A stretch of 64,000 nucleotides of DNA from Strix aluco (lineage: Eukaryota; Chordata; Aves; Strigiformes; Strigidae): contig NC_133946.1 of the NCBI RefSeq assembly GCF_031877795.1, positions 9,027,144-9,091,143 on the forward strand, read 5' to 3'. Below are positions 37,701-52,700 of the stretch, piece after piece. The first letter of the stretch is position 1, and the number at the start of each line of letters is the position of its first letter. The notes below the pieces were generated by a model that was given only the letters and a program-made list of their open reading frames with translations, had not been told where the DNA came from and did not search any database. The translations under genes and the position numbers were made by a program.

Positions 37701-40570
37701 TTCATCCCAGTGAGAGGAATCACAGCTCAACATTTTTTAAAAGGAATATACTGAACAGTTTTTGAGAGGTTTTCAGTGAATGCTTCTGCTGCAACTATAG
37801 ATCAGCAATAAACCAACAGCCATAAATCACTTATTATTCTGCTTGATTTTATTGTACCCAAAAGGCTCACTAAAATATTGGGACCACATTGTAGCAGACA
37901 TTGCACCCTTAAATAACAAAGCAATCCAGCCTTTCTGTTCTTAGCCACTCTCTCTACCCAGTTGTTCATAGCAAATTGACAGGGGATAAAATTGTTCCCA
38001 AAAGCCCATGAACATGCAGAATTTTGTTCTTAGACACTTTTCCAGCTTCTCCCAGGATGCAGGGTCACCTGGGAAGCAGCAGTCAACCCAGTTGCCCGGT
38101 AACTCTGGCATGAGAGGCTGACCCCCATGGTTGCACATTTCACAAGGGTCAGACCTGTTTCATCAACCTGTAAAGCTGAAAGTGATTCAGGAAAGTCTGC
38201 TCTGGTTCATCCTGTGAGATTTCCAGGCACAAAAGTTTTGGCTTGACCTTTTGATTTATTTAGTGTTTCTAATGGCCCACTTTTGAGAAGGTAATGGGAT
38301 TTTTATTGTTGGGGTATCACCTTGATGGAAGGATTGCTGCTGAGCTGAGAGCCAGCCTTGCTCACAGGAAGAGCAATTTCGTAGTGTTATCATATTGACA
38401 TGATACATCTCTTGGAGAACTCAGCCCTAGCAATGTAGATGAAATAAAACAGTGATGGGCCCTGCAAAGAATTACTTAGTAAGCTTTGTGTCACTAAGCT
38501 CGAGATATACCAACAGACATCAGGGCAGGTCTTGACTATCGCCTTCTTGGCACAGGGTGGCTTCAACAGAGCTCTGACCAGCTGAAGCTCTGACCCAATA
38601 AGAGAAGGAAAGTTGTAAACCCAGACACTACTATGGCTTGAACCACAATGAAGGCACCTGAAGAATATAAACATTAGAGATGAAAGAAGGTAGGCAGGGA
38701 ATACCTTCTACTAAAGCACTCTATCTCCTGCCACGTGTTCAGACAAGAAATGGACATATGCCATTTTTCCTTTTCACAGCTGTCTTCCAGTCCAAATATA
38801 ACTCTCAACTCCAGATCTTACAGCTGTTCTGAGCCCCTTTTTTGAATCCAGAACATGCTTCAACACCAGCTTTTCTTTGGTCTTGATCAAGTCATTAAAC
38901 CTCATAACTCTTGGAGATACAAGTATCTGCAATAACAATCCATGACTACTTGTTATTTTTGAGAGGATCAATAAAGTCTTTGAAGAAATTTCTGAAGTAA
39001 AAAAATATGACTAACACACTTGATATCAGATCTGCCAAGACACCTTTATCCCTAAACCCTTGAATTTCCATGGCGTTTGGCTGCCTGAAGTACCACTGAA
39101 ATTGGCAGGCAAATAAGCAAGTCAAAGGTATTCAGGAGCTTCAGTGGCTTTGGTCTTGGCTGGCACTTTGGTACCCTCTGCAATGACTAGAAGGGCTGTA
39201 TGTTCTGGCCATTACTATAGGGTGGGAGAAACAGGAACAGTGTCACATTAGGGTCTGCACCTCTGCTTTGTTACCTTTTAGGGTACAACTTGCTCCTTGG
39301 ACAATGAATTGAGAAAACCAGGTTGGAGACTTGTGGAAATACCCCCAGGCAGCCTGGACAACGAAAACAGGAAAAACAAAACACTTCTTACCAGGGGGCT
39401 TTTGACAGCCTCTTAAGGGGGCATTCATGACTTTCTTGTGAGTCACCACCCCAAAAATACTGTAAGTGCTATTCGTTCAGCAGGGCTAGCAGTGCAAGCT
39501 GGAAACAATCTAGGGAACTCTCATCTTCAGGTCAGTGGGGGCTGGCAGCACAGTCACTCTCTCCCTGGGAACGAAGGGCGAGACAAGAAAGAGCACGGCT
39601 TCAAAATTTCTCTCGTGCATGCTGTGGCTGGGGACTTGCACTGCAGAAAAGGAAGGGTTTATTTGCTACCGAGAAGCAAAGATGTGGATCTCCTTTGCAG
39701 CTCTTGTGAGAACTGGGATGATTTCTTTTTTTGGTGATTGAAGGATGAATATGGCTAGGAAAAGTTTACATAAAACTGGAACAACAAGAAAAGGTGCAGA
39801 GCCTGGGGGAGACACATGAAAATCCCTGCCATCCCACACTGCTTTGTCTTCTGCTTGGAAGGGTCAGAGAGCAACTTTGGTGTTTATCCCGTTTATAGCC
39901 CACAGGACCTTCTTAGGGCCTGAAGCCCTCCTGCTATAAAAATAGGGGAGAACCCATAAAAGCAGCAGCATCCCATATATAGCACAAATCTTTTCTTACA
40001 AGATAGGCAAGAAGCTAAATGCCTTAATTAGAAGTTCACAGAGTTATTTTTTGTATGTTGCAGCTAACAACACAGAACATGGACTCCTGATTGAATACCA
40101 AGGCAGTAAATCAATGGAGGGTCTTTGCTACCGTTCATGAAATGCTCCAGCTGTGCTCCTAAGGATTATAATGTCAACAGAACTCTTGATTTGAATCACA
40201 GCCTTGCCTTCACTCAGGGGCCATATATTAGTCTTGAAAAGCAGACAGAGTTTCATCGGTCAAAGGAAAAAAAAAATTTAAAAATTGCTGAGCTGAAAAT
40301 AAAATGGTGAGGTAGGGGAGCAACACTGCAATGCAGTCAAAGGAGACATGTGGCAAGTTTCAGCAAAAACCCCTAGAAATTTGAATGTTGAGGTATTTCT
40401 CCATGTTTAATACAAATTTCACAAGTCAAATTTATTTTTTCATAATACATTTAGACAGTGCTTAGTCATCTGATTAAGTGCGCAGCTGGTGTGACTCCTC
40501 AGAGCTTCACCAAAGCCAGTATGGCAATGCCAACCAACTACAGCCAAGGATCTAGTCCTTACTCAGAGCA

Positions 40571-40602
40571 TTTTATATATATATATAAATATATATATAT
40601 AT
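40571..40602. repeat. (TA)n microsatellite
   Basis: Two runs of alternating T and A joined by AAAT. The sequence is nearly self-complementary. Confidence 0.95.
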
Positions 40603-43600
40603 CAGGAATCCCAGGAAGCAAGGCATGGATCATTTCAGACACAGGTAGATTTGTCTGGAGGACAAATATCTTTCTGAATATCACTTGTGATTATGCTGCT
40701 TTAGAGCATGAACAAATCAATGAAGACTAGACCATATTCCATCAAGCTGGATTCCTAAAAGCTGTGTAAAAGGTGTAGTTTCGCCTTAGCAAAACACTTG
40801 AAGTTTCCCAGGAATCTTTTGACATTTAGCAGGTGTTCTCTTGCAATGATTGTAATAAATCTTAACAACCCACGTGCAACCAGGCAAAAAAAGCTGAAGA
40901 CTCTCCTAATGATGACCTTGAAGTTGTTGACGAGGTCACAGTGGTAGTGTCATACTGCAGTTTGCACATGTTCTTACTTTTTTATTCCTATAGGAATCAG
41001 CTGCTGCCAAAGTACACATGATACAAACTAGAATCTTGATTATCCAAAGCTCAGTCATAGTCTCTGTTTCCTATAATACAGTTCTATCCCTGGTATTTAT
41101 TGCTTGCATTGAAAAATATCTCAGTTATTCAAAACCTTGGTTACTCAAATTCAGTAATTGCACCTATTAAATCAATTTGCAAATAATTCAGCTGGCCCCA
41201 AACCTTTTCCCCTCTCATAACTGTACTGAAGCTATGAAAAAGTTTGCACTAAACTATTTAAAAAGGGAAAGACCTAGCTTTACTTTGAATAATTTTGTTG
41301 AAAACAAGGAGGAGAAGGAGATCTTACAGAGCCCTAATATTCCTGGAACTTTGGGCAGGTTTATATCTTTGCAGGAGCAAGAAAACTGGCCATCCTTCCT
41401 CTCTGAAATGTAGAATTAATTGAAAACGCTGCTTTTCACTGGCACCAAGGTTAAACAGTAGCTCAAATTCAACAGGGTTGGAGAGTTGAGCCAAGTTCCT
41501 GAAATGTAATACTAGTTTCTACTGAACTGACTCTCGCAAAGTCACCGTACTCAGTCAGGATGATAGTAGCTTGTTTCCTGGTTTGGCATTTCATTTATTT
41601 TGCTTCCCCACCACTAGAAGTGAAGCCTGTGCAGAGCTCTACCATCTGCAGGACTGCACTCAGGGCTCAGGCCCACAGCTGCCGTGATGGGCGAGTGATT
41701 GGTGTCAGACTCGTGCATGAGTCTCCTCTCGTTTCTCTGCATAACATGAACTTCTCTTCTTATGGGGTCTCCAAGTACAAATGTCTCCAAGTACATACAT
41801 GTGCCATCAAAGTTGAATACACAACTGTTAAACATTATTACTGGTCTGCCATCACAGTCCAAATAGAAAGTATGAGTTTGTTTCAGAAATAAGTGAACTT
41901 GAAATATCACATCTGCAAGTAAATGATGTCATTGGTGTGAAAATGTTCATTTTGTTTGTCTGAGATGAAATGCTTTATTCCCTAGAAGTGTGTGCGGAAT
42001 AAAAACCCATAGGTCTTCACCTGGCAAGGTTCTCCAGGGCACTTTTCTAAACTGATCTGTTTCTTCTTCTCCCCTGCCCCCACTTCTTTTCTTCTTTTTC
42101 CTCTATCAACCTCATAGAGGGAGCAACACCACAGCAACAGCTCAAGGTGTAAAAGTGTTTTTCTTATCTTTCTTTGCATTTTAATCTGTCCATGTCTCCC
42201 TTCTGATTCTGCTTTATCAAGGTTGCATGGAAAAGAGGCACAAAATGTCCTTCAGTCTTTCCACAGCTTTTTGACCAAGTGTTTCATTATCTTCTAAAAA
42301 AAAATAAAGTCTTCTTCCTTTGTTTAATCATACATATTCTTTACGTGGACCATAACCTAGATTTGCTCCAAAACTTACCAAGAAAGTAAACTCTTGCCTA
42401 CTTCTCTAATTTACCTCCAAGATCAAACTCATGTTCCCAATATTCAAACACCAGAATACTCCATACATAGACTTCATAAATTGTACTACTTTATAAAGGT
42501 TTGTTTTATAAGAATCTTATTGTTATATAAGTTTAGATGTTTTCATCTCACTGTAGATAACTGGGAAATCTATACAAAAGTGTATCAGTGCAGATAAGAT
42601 TTTTTTGTTTTAAATTTAAGTTTTCTGTGAAAAAGAAATTGGATGAAGTGTTTGGCTTGTGTCATGAGACAGTGTTATTACAAACATCATAAGTTTTTTT
42701 TAATATGGATTTTTGCATCAGAAAAGCTTTTTTATTTTTGTCCTCAGCAGAGAGGCCAACATTTCTGAGAACTTAAAACAAAAAAGAAGTATTAAGTTTA
42801 CATTAAAGTAATCTTACCTTGTATAGAGCTATGAGGCAGGAGTCCATCCTCATCCTTCAGGAAAAGACAGAAGAAAAAGGTGTTGAGCTCCTTCTTCTTT
42901 TCCCAAGAGGAGATATTCAACCTGCTATTAAACCTGATAAAATTCCAACTCCTTATTGTCCCACCCCAAAATATCTCTTCATAGCCACAAACCCAAATAG
43001 CTACAAAACAAAATCTAGGCCCTGAGCTCAAACACTCTTACCCCTCTTTCCAGCAGCTGAAGCCTTATATTTGCCTGCAGATCAGTTTTCAGAAGCAATT
43101 GAGTTACAGGGTTTATTACAACCCCTTGGGGGGACACTATAAGCAGAATTAACCATGTCTTTTATGGGGATGAACAAGAAAGGAGTTGATTCTGACCAGA
43201 GGATGGTCAACAGCTGCCTTCCTTGGACACAGGTGTAGGGAATTCATGAACCTGTGCCCTCCCAGGCTCTGAGAGGTGTGCTGGAGCACCTGGGGCTTTC
43301 TTCTGGCTCAGGGGGCTCTTTCTGAAGGGTGGTGGGATTTCTTTGAGATCATTCTGGGGTTGAATCACGAGGCTGCTTGTGTTCAGACTTTCTGGGAGGA
43401 GGTTGTTCTACTTTATCTATATAAGTATTCTATCTATGTAGAGCAGAGGAGAAAAGTAGTAAAGAAAGGACTGTGTTCTCTAAAAGGATATACAGAAGTA
43501 CTGAACCAGAAGGAAAGACATGGGCCCACAGGAAGGGAAGTTGCAGGGGAAAAGGCTTTGGTGCAAGTTTTTACTAAAGCTGGCAAAATGCTTAGAGAAG

Positions 43601-44717
43601 TAGAGAGCAGAAAGGGATAATATAAAACAAGACAGTGAATTTGATCTGTGCATTGCAGAGATAAGGGAAAACTTAACATTGGGTTCAGTTCTCTAAGAAA
43701 AAGCAAAAAATATTGTCCCGTTCTGCTTAGATTAGGAAAATTAGGGTGTTGTTTTTTTTTTTTTAAAAAAAAGTAAATTAAGGAAAAACTCAATTCTGAA
43801 GAGCTTTGTTTTACCATCCTGGTCCCCCTTTGGGAAGATTTTAGAGAATCTCAGTTTCCTATAGCTATTTTTGGATGTATTTGCAGTAAAGCACTGGAAA
43901 TGCAATGTGCTTTTCATCCAGAACTGAGGAAAGAAAGGGTTAATCTGATCCCAAGGGTTTTCTTTCCACATGCACTACTGAATATGGCTAACAGATCCTT
44001 GGAGCAGACAGACTATGGGACACAAATAAACTCAGTTTCTGCTGCTGTAGTTTTAGGCCCATGTTGCCATGAGAAAATGTCTAAGGATTTAAGAATAATT
44101 TTCAGTTGGTTTCATGGTCTGAGCAACACATGCCTGTGAGACTCCAATGTCTGCATTGTAAACCAAGCATGTACGATCATACTATAACTATGCTGTGCCG
44201 AGTAATGTATGTCACCTATCTTCTAGTGCCACTGCCTCAGAGACAGACTGCCAGCAGATGACTTTCAGACTAGTTCATATCTGGCTGCATAAAGTAGCAT
44301 TTGTGTGACTTTTCCTAGCAGGAACATAAAAGGAAGGTGGAGCCTTGGTCTGCTGTCATTTGTTTTGGGGAGACCTATTTAATAAAGTATCTAAAGACAC
44401 TGAATTCTGGTTATATTTATGAATGAACCCATTTCTCCCTCTAAAATCCACACAAGGAATCATTTCAAAAGATAAAAATAAATTTATGACAAATTATTAT
44501 CTTTAGTGGCTGGTCATCACATATGATGTGTTATCAGACAGTATAATCAAACTTACGTGAAGTGCTTCTAAAAAAGGTTATTTCTAAATGAAAAAGACAT
44601 TCCATTCAAAAACATCTTAGTGTGAGACCTTGTGATATTTTGACACTATCATCAGACCTATTTTTCTTTGTTTCAGGACAAAAATTTGCAAAAAAAGCAG
44701 CTAATGCCAGAGATATT

Positions 44718-44767
44718 TCCAAGTCAGTAGAACTGCACATCGTCCAAGTCAGTAGAACTGCACATCC
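44718..44767. repeat. 25-bp tandem duplication
   Basis: TCCAAGTCAGTAGAACTGCA plus five more bases is repeated directly with one mismatch at the last base (44718-44742 and 44743-44767). Confidence 0.95.
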
Positions 44768-47700
44768 TACTGGGGCTGGGTCCTTCAGGTGCTCTGCAGC
44801 CAGCCCCGCTGCCCCGTGCTTCTCACTGCCTTTTGCATTAACATCAGGATGTCTCTAAATTCTCCTCACAGACAAATCACTGTTCTTCAAATACAGACAT
44901 TTCAGACTGCAATAAAGATACTACAGTGTTTAGGATTGTTACCATAGGAAAGCGTAGCATTTTCTTTAATATGTAAAATGATGTCTGTGAGCTTATTTCT
45001 GTTGTCAGAAAGGGGATGTATCCTGGATTTCAGAAAGGCTTCTCTCCAGCTATGCAATGGTGGCATCTAAACTATTGCAGAACTAAAACGGGACAGAGTT
45101 CTCTTTAACTGTCTAAATTTGGAGGTGGCCCGAGAATGCTAACAAAGGAGGACAGTTACCATCAACTGTTCTTTAATTATAGATCTGCTTGTTCACCTTC
45201 CCAAATCCTTCAAACCTTCCGAAAGGAAACAGGAGACATTTGAACTTGAGCGCTGCTGCAAACTTCAAAGGCACTATTTAAGATAGCTTAAAAAAAAAAA
45301 GAAATCAATCAGTTTAATATATTTTCTCCTTATGCAAAGCATTTTACTGCTGAAAATCCAGGAAGGAACAACCCAAAACTTTAATAGAAGAGGAAGCAGA
45401 TATATGAACTAAAGAATGGCTACCTTATCCAAGCTATTCAGTTTTGTTATATTCTTTAGTTCTCATAGGGGTACAAGTTTCCCAAATTTCCCTAGGGATT
45501 TATACATATTCTCTCTTTCTCCCTCTGCTTTTCTAATTCATGTCACTGAAATAAACCTTCCCAACACCATGGTTATGGGCAGTGCTCTCATGTGAGGAAC
45601 AGTACATCCAAAAAAACAAAGCACCTTTCACTTACAAATAAAAATGTTTTTCAAATGTGCCCCTGACCTGTTTACTGCACACATTTGTGAAAGGCCCAAA
45701 GTACTCAAAAATCTTGTTTAAGCTTTCACAATGTTGTAACGTCGGTGGAAAATGATTCAAGTCCACTGAGTAACAGAGTTAGTCTCACCACCTGTGGTGG
45801 GAACTGGCCTGTGCTGGAGTCAAACCAGGCAATTATAGCTGAAAAGCTGAAATTTATGGTAGAAATTGGTTCAAATCACTCCAACACAGTGAATTCTTTG
45901 GTGTATATTCTACTCAATAGCTTCTCTGAAGATAGTAACAAGAATGAAATTTGACCTAAACTTGGAGAAAAATGTCAAATTGAAAAATCTTTACACCTAG
46001 TTCATTACATGCCTGCTTTTATTCATGTAATATTTTCAAATCTCTTTTTTATGTCTTAGAATTTGGTCACTTCTTTTTGTTGTCACTTTAGTGGCCACAA
46101 AATGTGTAAAGCAACATCTGCAACTGCCAATGTTTCTCTCTCTGGGTCAGTTTGTCTCTCAGGATTGTGTCCATGACACAGACACGGGTGAGAACACCCT
46201 TTACAGGTGCCTTCTTAACTTTTACACTGGCAAGTGAAGAACATGAAAAACAACCACAAAGGAGGGAACCTCCCTCACAGTTCTCATCTCCACACTCACA
46301 GGTAAGCTTTTCTGTGGACAAAAGGAACACAGCATTTGCAAAAATTGCTATAGCAACAGCTAGGAATCCATGATCAGTCTTTAAAATGCCAGAACAAAGA
46401 AAAATGAATAATCCTTCAGTCCCCAAAGACTTGTACAGCTGTAGTGACATGCCGAGGAGACCAGAAGCAGCCAAGGGGTGATAGAAGACATCTCACATCC
46501 AATTCTTAAGCTCTAGAAGATGCAGTAATATCTCTCAGGATCTAGTTCATCAGCAGACACTCTTTGCAGTCTCCTATTTTTGACATGTTAACATCCCTTC
46601 CCTGTGCCTTACCTCCCCACAGAGAAAACGGAGACTGGCGAGACTCTCGGCGACTGCAGCCCTGTTGCATGTTGTGGCACGGAAGGGTCATGAGTGCTTG
46701 CATCCTAGAGTCAAGAAAACAAAGTGAAACATGGAGATGGACCCTGTTTTACCCCAGACCAGCACATCAGCACGCAGAGGTAGAGCAAAGCCCATGCTGT
46801 TTTTCTGTGCCACTGTAGCAAAGCTTGAAGCCCAAACTCCAACATCTGTCTCTTGCCCATAAAGTCTGAAGGGCTTGTTGTTAGGTCGTTTGTAAATCGT
46901 ATCAGATATAGCTTACATTATGTAAATGCTAAATGATTGTTATCATGAAGAAAATTCTAACAAGATGCATTTGAATTTAGTGGGAGTAAATGCATTTCAT
47001 CCCACCATCAGTTGTTTCACTTGTTTGCTTCTTTGTTGGTGCATTTTACTGGTAAAAGATACTTCATTTGTGACCAGTAGAAAGATGCTATATTTATTGC
47101 CAATAAAAATAGTTTGCATTCCAAAAGGAGAAAAAGAAGAGCTGTCAGTAAAGTCCTTCTGTGCACAGATTATTGTTTTAATAAGACAGATCACAGCAGC
47201 TTCTATCAAGATCTTTTTGGCAGAGTGGCATGCTGATCTCCTTTCAAACATTTGGTTCTTAGAAAATGATTCTGCACATAAATGATGCGTAAATAGTTGT
47301 TCTAACTGAATGCCTCTTTTTACAAGGCCTTCAGCATATTATTGGTAATTAAATTTGAAACATTTTAATTCCAGGAGCATAAAAATATGTAGAATTTTGT
47401 TTGCTTTAGGCTCAAAGATGTAATTGTATTTCCTGCATGTATATGACATTCAGTAATTTCATGATGACTAAACTTAGAAAGGTTTGGCTTAATTTGTCTT
47501 AATACATTTTTGGAGAAGTACATTGTAAACCACTTTCTTTTAGTAGTCTCCCTCAGTTTTTGAGGCCAGCAAAAGGATTCCTCATTATTATTGGAATTTA
47601 CTATACATTTTTCTGAGGAAAATTCCATATAAATATGCAATATAAATACTAAGAATTTTATGCTTCATGTCAAATACAAATAAGCACTGAGATTCAAAGT

Positions 47701-49602
47701 TTTCATTGTCATCATTAACAGCTTTATTTTCTGAGGTTATTGGTTAGAGCTGAGAGGGAGATTCCGGATGTCAGTGCACAGTGGTGGCAGGGTGCTCAGG
47801 GGAAAGGTTTTCCCTGTAACTCAAAGAGACTTTTCAATGGCATTGTTTTGTGATGTCTCATATTTCCCTGCCTGGCTACAACTTGAAATATATATATTTG
47901 TTTGCTTCTCTGAGCTCATATTTACTGTTAAGGCTGTGAATCAAATATTTAATGATGAATATCAATGTGTTATAACAGCTTTGTTGTCTCAATTTTTTTG
48001 AGCCTGAACTGTTCTGGATGAGACTAAACCTTCTGAAAGCTGGGGGAGTAACCACATCCTAAATTCAGACAATTATAAAAAACAGTTAAGCCTTGTCGAC
48101 TGAATAGTTGAACTAATACCAGCCCCATACCAAAACCAGGTCCATGCAATCACCCAAAGCAAAGCACGTGTGGTCAAAAGGATTTCTTTGCCCATTGTTT
48201 TGCAGAGGGTTGTACATCTGCGAAGAAAAGCAGAGAAGAAAGAGGAAACATCAGGAAGTAAATCAGGAAATCCAAGAGCTCACAAAAGGACTCAAAACAG
48301 AGAGAGTTTGGGGCTAGGTATTGCTATTAAAAAGTATGAACAAAAAATCCCCTCTAATATTATGTCATGGTTGTGATAACTGAGGAAAACAGATTTTATA
48401 AATACTTTGTAATTAAATAAGATTACCTTGAGAAATGTCACCAGTCTTTCTTCCAAATGCTGAGGGTATATGTATGAAGCAGTTTCCAAATAGAAATGGG
48501 GTGCACTGCTGTTCTTGCTGAATCAAACGGGTAATGGTAGCAGGGCTCATAGAAATGAATATCAGACCTATAGCAAGTGCTGAAACAAAGAGTCAGAAAT
48601 ATCACAAAATTACTAAAATATAATCTCAGGATGTCAGAGTATTGACCCTCAAAGAGATGGAAAATCCATGCTGGGAAAGTGGAGAAAAATGTGTGAGTAA
48701 ATTGAGAAACAATTCATGTTTTATAACTTAGTTATTTGACGTGGGGTAGCTATTCATGCTTCATGCACAACTCTTGTTTTTTGTGAACAGGCAATCACAA
48801 AAGTACTAACATAATCACCAAAGACCAGAATATTTTACATGAAGTTTTGAACAGCTTGGAATACAAGAGCTATAATGGGCTAAAGCAAGGATTGAAAAAA
48901 CTAAAAAAATCTGCTCAGATATATATCAAAAAGTCATGGATCAGGCTGCATGTCTTCTGTCTGAAAGCAAGTGAACAAAAACTGTTTGCCAAAACCCATT
49001 GGTGCACTGTTGTCTGATTCATGCCCATGAAAGAAAATGACATTCAAGTCCAGTTCAGGTAACGTATGAGTGACTGGGAAAGTAACACATTATTTGTAGA
49101 TTTGTACAATTTCTACAGAACAAGATTTATTTAAAAAAAAAAAAAAGTGCAAAAGTGGAAGGAAATTATTCTATATGGTGCTAGAAATGACACCAACAGA
49201 AAGACTTTTATGATGGGAAGGAGGTGAAAGAGATGAACAGAATGTACCTTGTGGTGTTCAGGAAAGAGCTGGTGCAGGACAGCAAGCTGAGAAGTTGGCC
49301 TTTGGAAATACATACACCAGCTGCTCAATTTTTGTTTGTATCTGGCAATCGAATGACTGTAATGAATGTGTAATAAGTGATTTTAAGGGAAAGAACAGAT
49401 ACTACACCAGACTGTTTAAATGAGCTAGAGAATAACTGATCCAAAACTGAACAGCATGCCTGGTTTCAGGTGAAGATTGTGAATGGAGAGAAATCTGAGG
49501 GGTTGGATAGGGAACTGGACTCTGAAATGCACAGCATGAATCTAAATATCCAAAGGTGAGGGCAAGCTAATAATCAGTTTGAATTAACTACAACTAATAA
49601 TT

Positions 49603-49712
49603 GAATCACTGAATCACAGAAAGGTTGAGATTGGATGTGACTCTGGAGGGCATCTGGTCCAACCTCTCTCCTCAAGCAGGACCACGTAGAGCATGTTGCC
49701 CAGGAACAGGCA
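49603..49712 (-). mobile_element. CR1 LINE 3' end fragment, antisense
   Basis: Reads AATCACTGAATCACAGAAAG, then CATCTGGTCCAACCTCTCTC and CATGTTGCCCAGGAACAGGC on the plus strand. This is the reverse complement of a CR1 3' end, strongly truncated. Confidence 0.85.
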
Positions 49713-52700
49713 ATTAATATGTGATGACCAACCTCTCCTCGCTCCAGGATTAGAACTGCAATAGTTTTGTGCTCTGGTAACTGTCTTGCCACCCAGGATG
49801 GAGAGGATTGAAGTCATGGTATCAAGATCTGGTTTCTGTCCCAAAAGGAAACAGTTACAGGGTGTGAATGAGTGGATCTCACACAGGGTGCATGCACACT
49901 GTGTTTGGTTCAAATCAGGAGCATGCTTTTGAGCATGGTCCCCTGCTAGTTGGAGTTATGTCAACATTTGCTGAGTGAGTGAAGTGGATTCCTTCTTGGT
50001 GACACTCAACGCAAAGACACTCTCAGAGTGCTCCACCTGCCAAAGGGCTTCCAGTCCATAGGGCCAGACTGGAAGTCATCCAAAGTAACCCTCTCACCCA
50101 CTCCCAAAATGTGCATAGTGTGGGCACTGGGTACTTGGCAGCAAAGGTTTTGCTCTGCAGATGTGTTGCTGTGGGTCTGCACTACGTGCCAATGCAGGTG
50201 TAACCACAGAATGCTGATGGTGGCCCTGAAATGGACTCTGAACCACAAAACACTAGAAACTTGACCTGGTATGTAACCAAAAGGCTGCAGCAGATGAGCT
50301 CTTTACCAGGTCTGGCTTCCCCGAATTACCCCTTCTATGACCTCTGTTTTGTGATGAATTTAAGGGTGACAGTGAACTTCTGGAGTATGTGAAGTTTGCA
50401 GAAACTCTACAATCCAATATGGTTGAAGTTTACATCTTCGTAAAAAAAAAAAAAAAAAAGAAGTCTGATAATAGCCTGTACGATGGAAAGGTATAAAGTT
50501 CACTCAAAAAACTTTCAAAAGAGGAGACACATTTTGGCTTTATAATTCTAAGGAGAAAGTAAGAGTAACTCAAATCTACTGCTTCGTGTAAGGTATCTGA
50601 TCCTTAAGGTTCTGGTCCAAATAAGTAAAATGGGATATAGGATACAACTGGGCTAATTATCATGAATAGGATTTCAGGCTGTCAGTATCTGGGAACTGTG
50701 GAATTCAAGACTGCTAAAAGAATATTAAGTAATGAATGTCTGTAATGAAAAGTATTTCAACAAGAACATTAATATTTCTTAAAAGATTAAAAAAAAAGAC
50801 AAATCCCAAAGCCATCTCCTTTGAATTGCTGCAGTGAGACTGAGCAAAGAAAAATTCTAAGAATGTCAGTAAAATTGTTTTAGGTTGATGTGAAAATCAT
50901 CACTTACCTATAGTAGTTAAAATGCCACTGCGTCCAATCAGTTAATTATTTTTAGTTTTGTCTCCCCCCTCCTTTTTTTCAGTTTTAGCATTTTAGACTT
51001 TGTTGGGAAGAAAACTGAAACTGAAATAAGGATACAGGTCATGCGTTAAGCTAAACTTCATTTAGTTTCCTATGGGAGGGTGGTTAAAAGAATGCTCCTA
51101 CAACAAGCATGCAATACAGCTCAAAACAAAGACAGGAGTAAGCACGTATTTTGTAATTAATGATATTCCTATATCACCTATAGCAATTACCTGCTGTTGC
51201 ATTATGACAGGTAGTTTGACCATCTGTAAAGGAGAAGTAGGAGGAAAAAAGAATGAGAGGAAAATTTGGTAAAAACAGACAGAAAAGCAAATGATACAGT
51301 CAGCACAAGCACTTGTCCTTGAGAAAAGCTAAGAGTGAAAACAAAATGTTTGATAGGAAATGGACTTGGAGCTGGTGTGAAGCTGCCATCTTTGTGTCAT
51401 CAGAAACAGGAGTTTGTCCACTTTAGACAATCAGGATTATACCAAAAATACCTGATGCAGTCATTAGCCATTAGCTTTACAATAATTTTTAGGGGAGAGA
51501 AAGCCAAGAATGGATATTGTTTTTCTTACAAGTTGGGGTGAAGTAGATCTGAAAGAGGCCAAAATAAATATGGCCCAGAAATTAGACATGGGGAAAATCA
51601 GCCTTTAATCTTCAGATGTAGGTGATCTTTCCCTGTCAGTTGTGCTTACTTTCCTTCACTTGAAGCTTGAGAGCTGTGAGGACTCCCTACGTCCCTCTCC
51701 TTCCTGCCCAGTCAGATTCTTCTGTCCCCACCAGTAGCCTGAAGGGAGATACAGAGCTGAGACAGCATCTGGCGTAGTCAACAACGTGTCCCCAAAACAC
51801 CCCTGCTGCCCAGGATGCAAAACTTATTTTTTTTTACTGATACAACCAACTTTCAAATGACACCTTGAATCCTGCAGTAGTTTGGACCTTGTGGCATTCA
51901 CAGGAGAGTAAACAAAACAGAAAATCTGAATTCTTCTGTTTCTTTTTCTTCTTTGCACAGCTTTTTCAGTAGCTCCTGACATGATACCGTCTGATTCACT
52001 TCTGTGAAGATCCCATCACTATTTTCAGGTATTTTGTAAAAGCAAAAAAAAAATTGGGAACATGGTCCATGATTTTCTGTAGCTTTTTTTTAAACCTAGG
52101 TCTATTCGGTGTGCACCACATTGCATTATTTAATGTACATCATATAAGTGTCTTTTTGCATTATTTCAGTATAAAGGAAAGCAGAGATCAAAGAATTTTG
52201 ACTTTGTTATTCAAACATAGTTTCCTTCTTTGTTAGAATATTACAGAAAAGATACAAAGGTGGGAGGGATGGAGTATTTTGGTATAAAGACACCTTTCTG
52301 GTTTTACCTTTATAGGGATATAAGCAGTGTTAAACCTATAACTACCAGGCCTAGTGAACTCATTCTGTGGATTTATTTTACTTCTCTCTCACAGAATTCA
52401 CACCTTAATGATGGAAGATTTTCACTGCCTAGTTTTAAATGATCATACTGTTATTCAATAAGTAGCCCACAAGAAGATCTTTGGGTCAATATGACCAGGA
52501 ATGGGATTTGCACCTGTTTCTATATAATGTCATATTTAACTTACAGATCTTTTCTTAAATTCAGATTGACTGTTTATTTCAGTGCAGTCTCTCTTTCCTC
52601 CAGCTGTGTTGTATCACGGCCTAATTCTAGGAAGTGAAGAGCACAAGGCCAAGTCTCATTGAAATGACCAGTATTTGTGCTTGTCAAGTACATCTAAATC

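Larger units (their letters stand above)
34760..49602. other. FGF4-FGF3 intergenic DNA, middle part
   Basis: Unique sequence without recognisable genes. Small items include a 29-bp-period imperfect duplication near 37260-37320, a TA run at 40571-40602, a T13A8 block at 43752-43772 and a 25-bp tandem duplication at 44718-44767. The largest ORFs (about 127-128 codons) match nothing I recognise. Confidence 0.65.

Noticed and set aside
50420-50460. A17 run as the tail of a processed pseudogene
   Set aside because: No poly(A) signal before it, no ORF and no recognisable parent gene.
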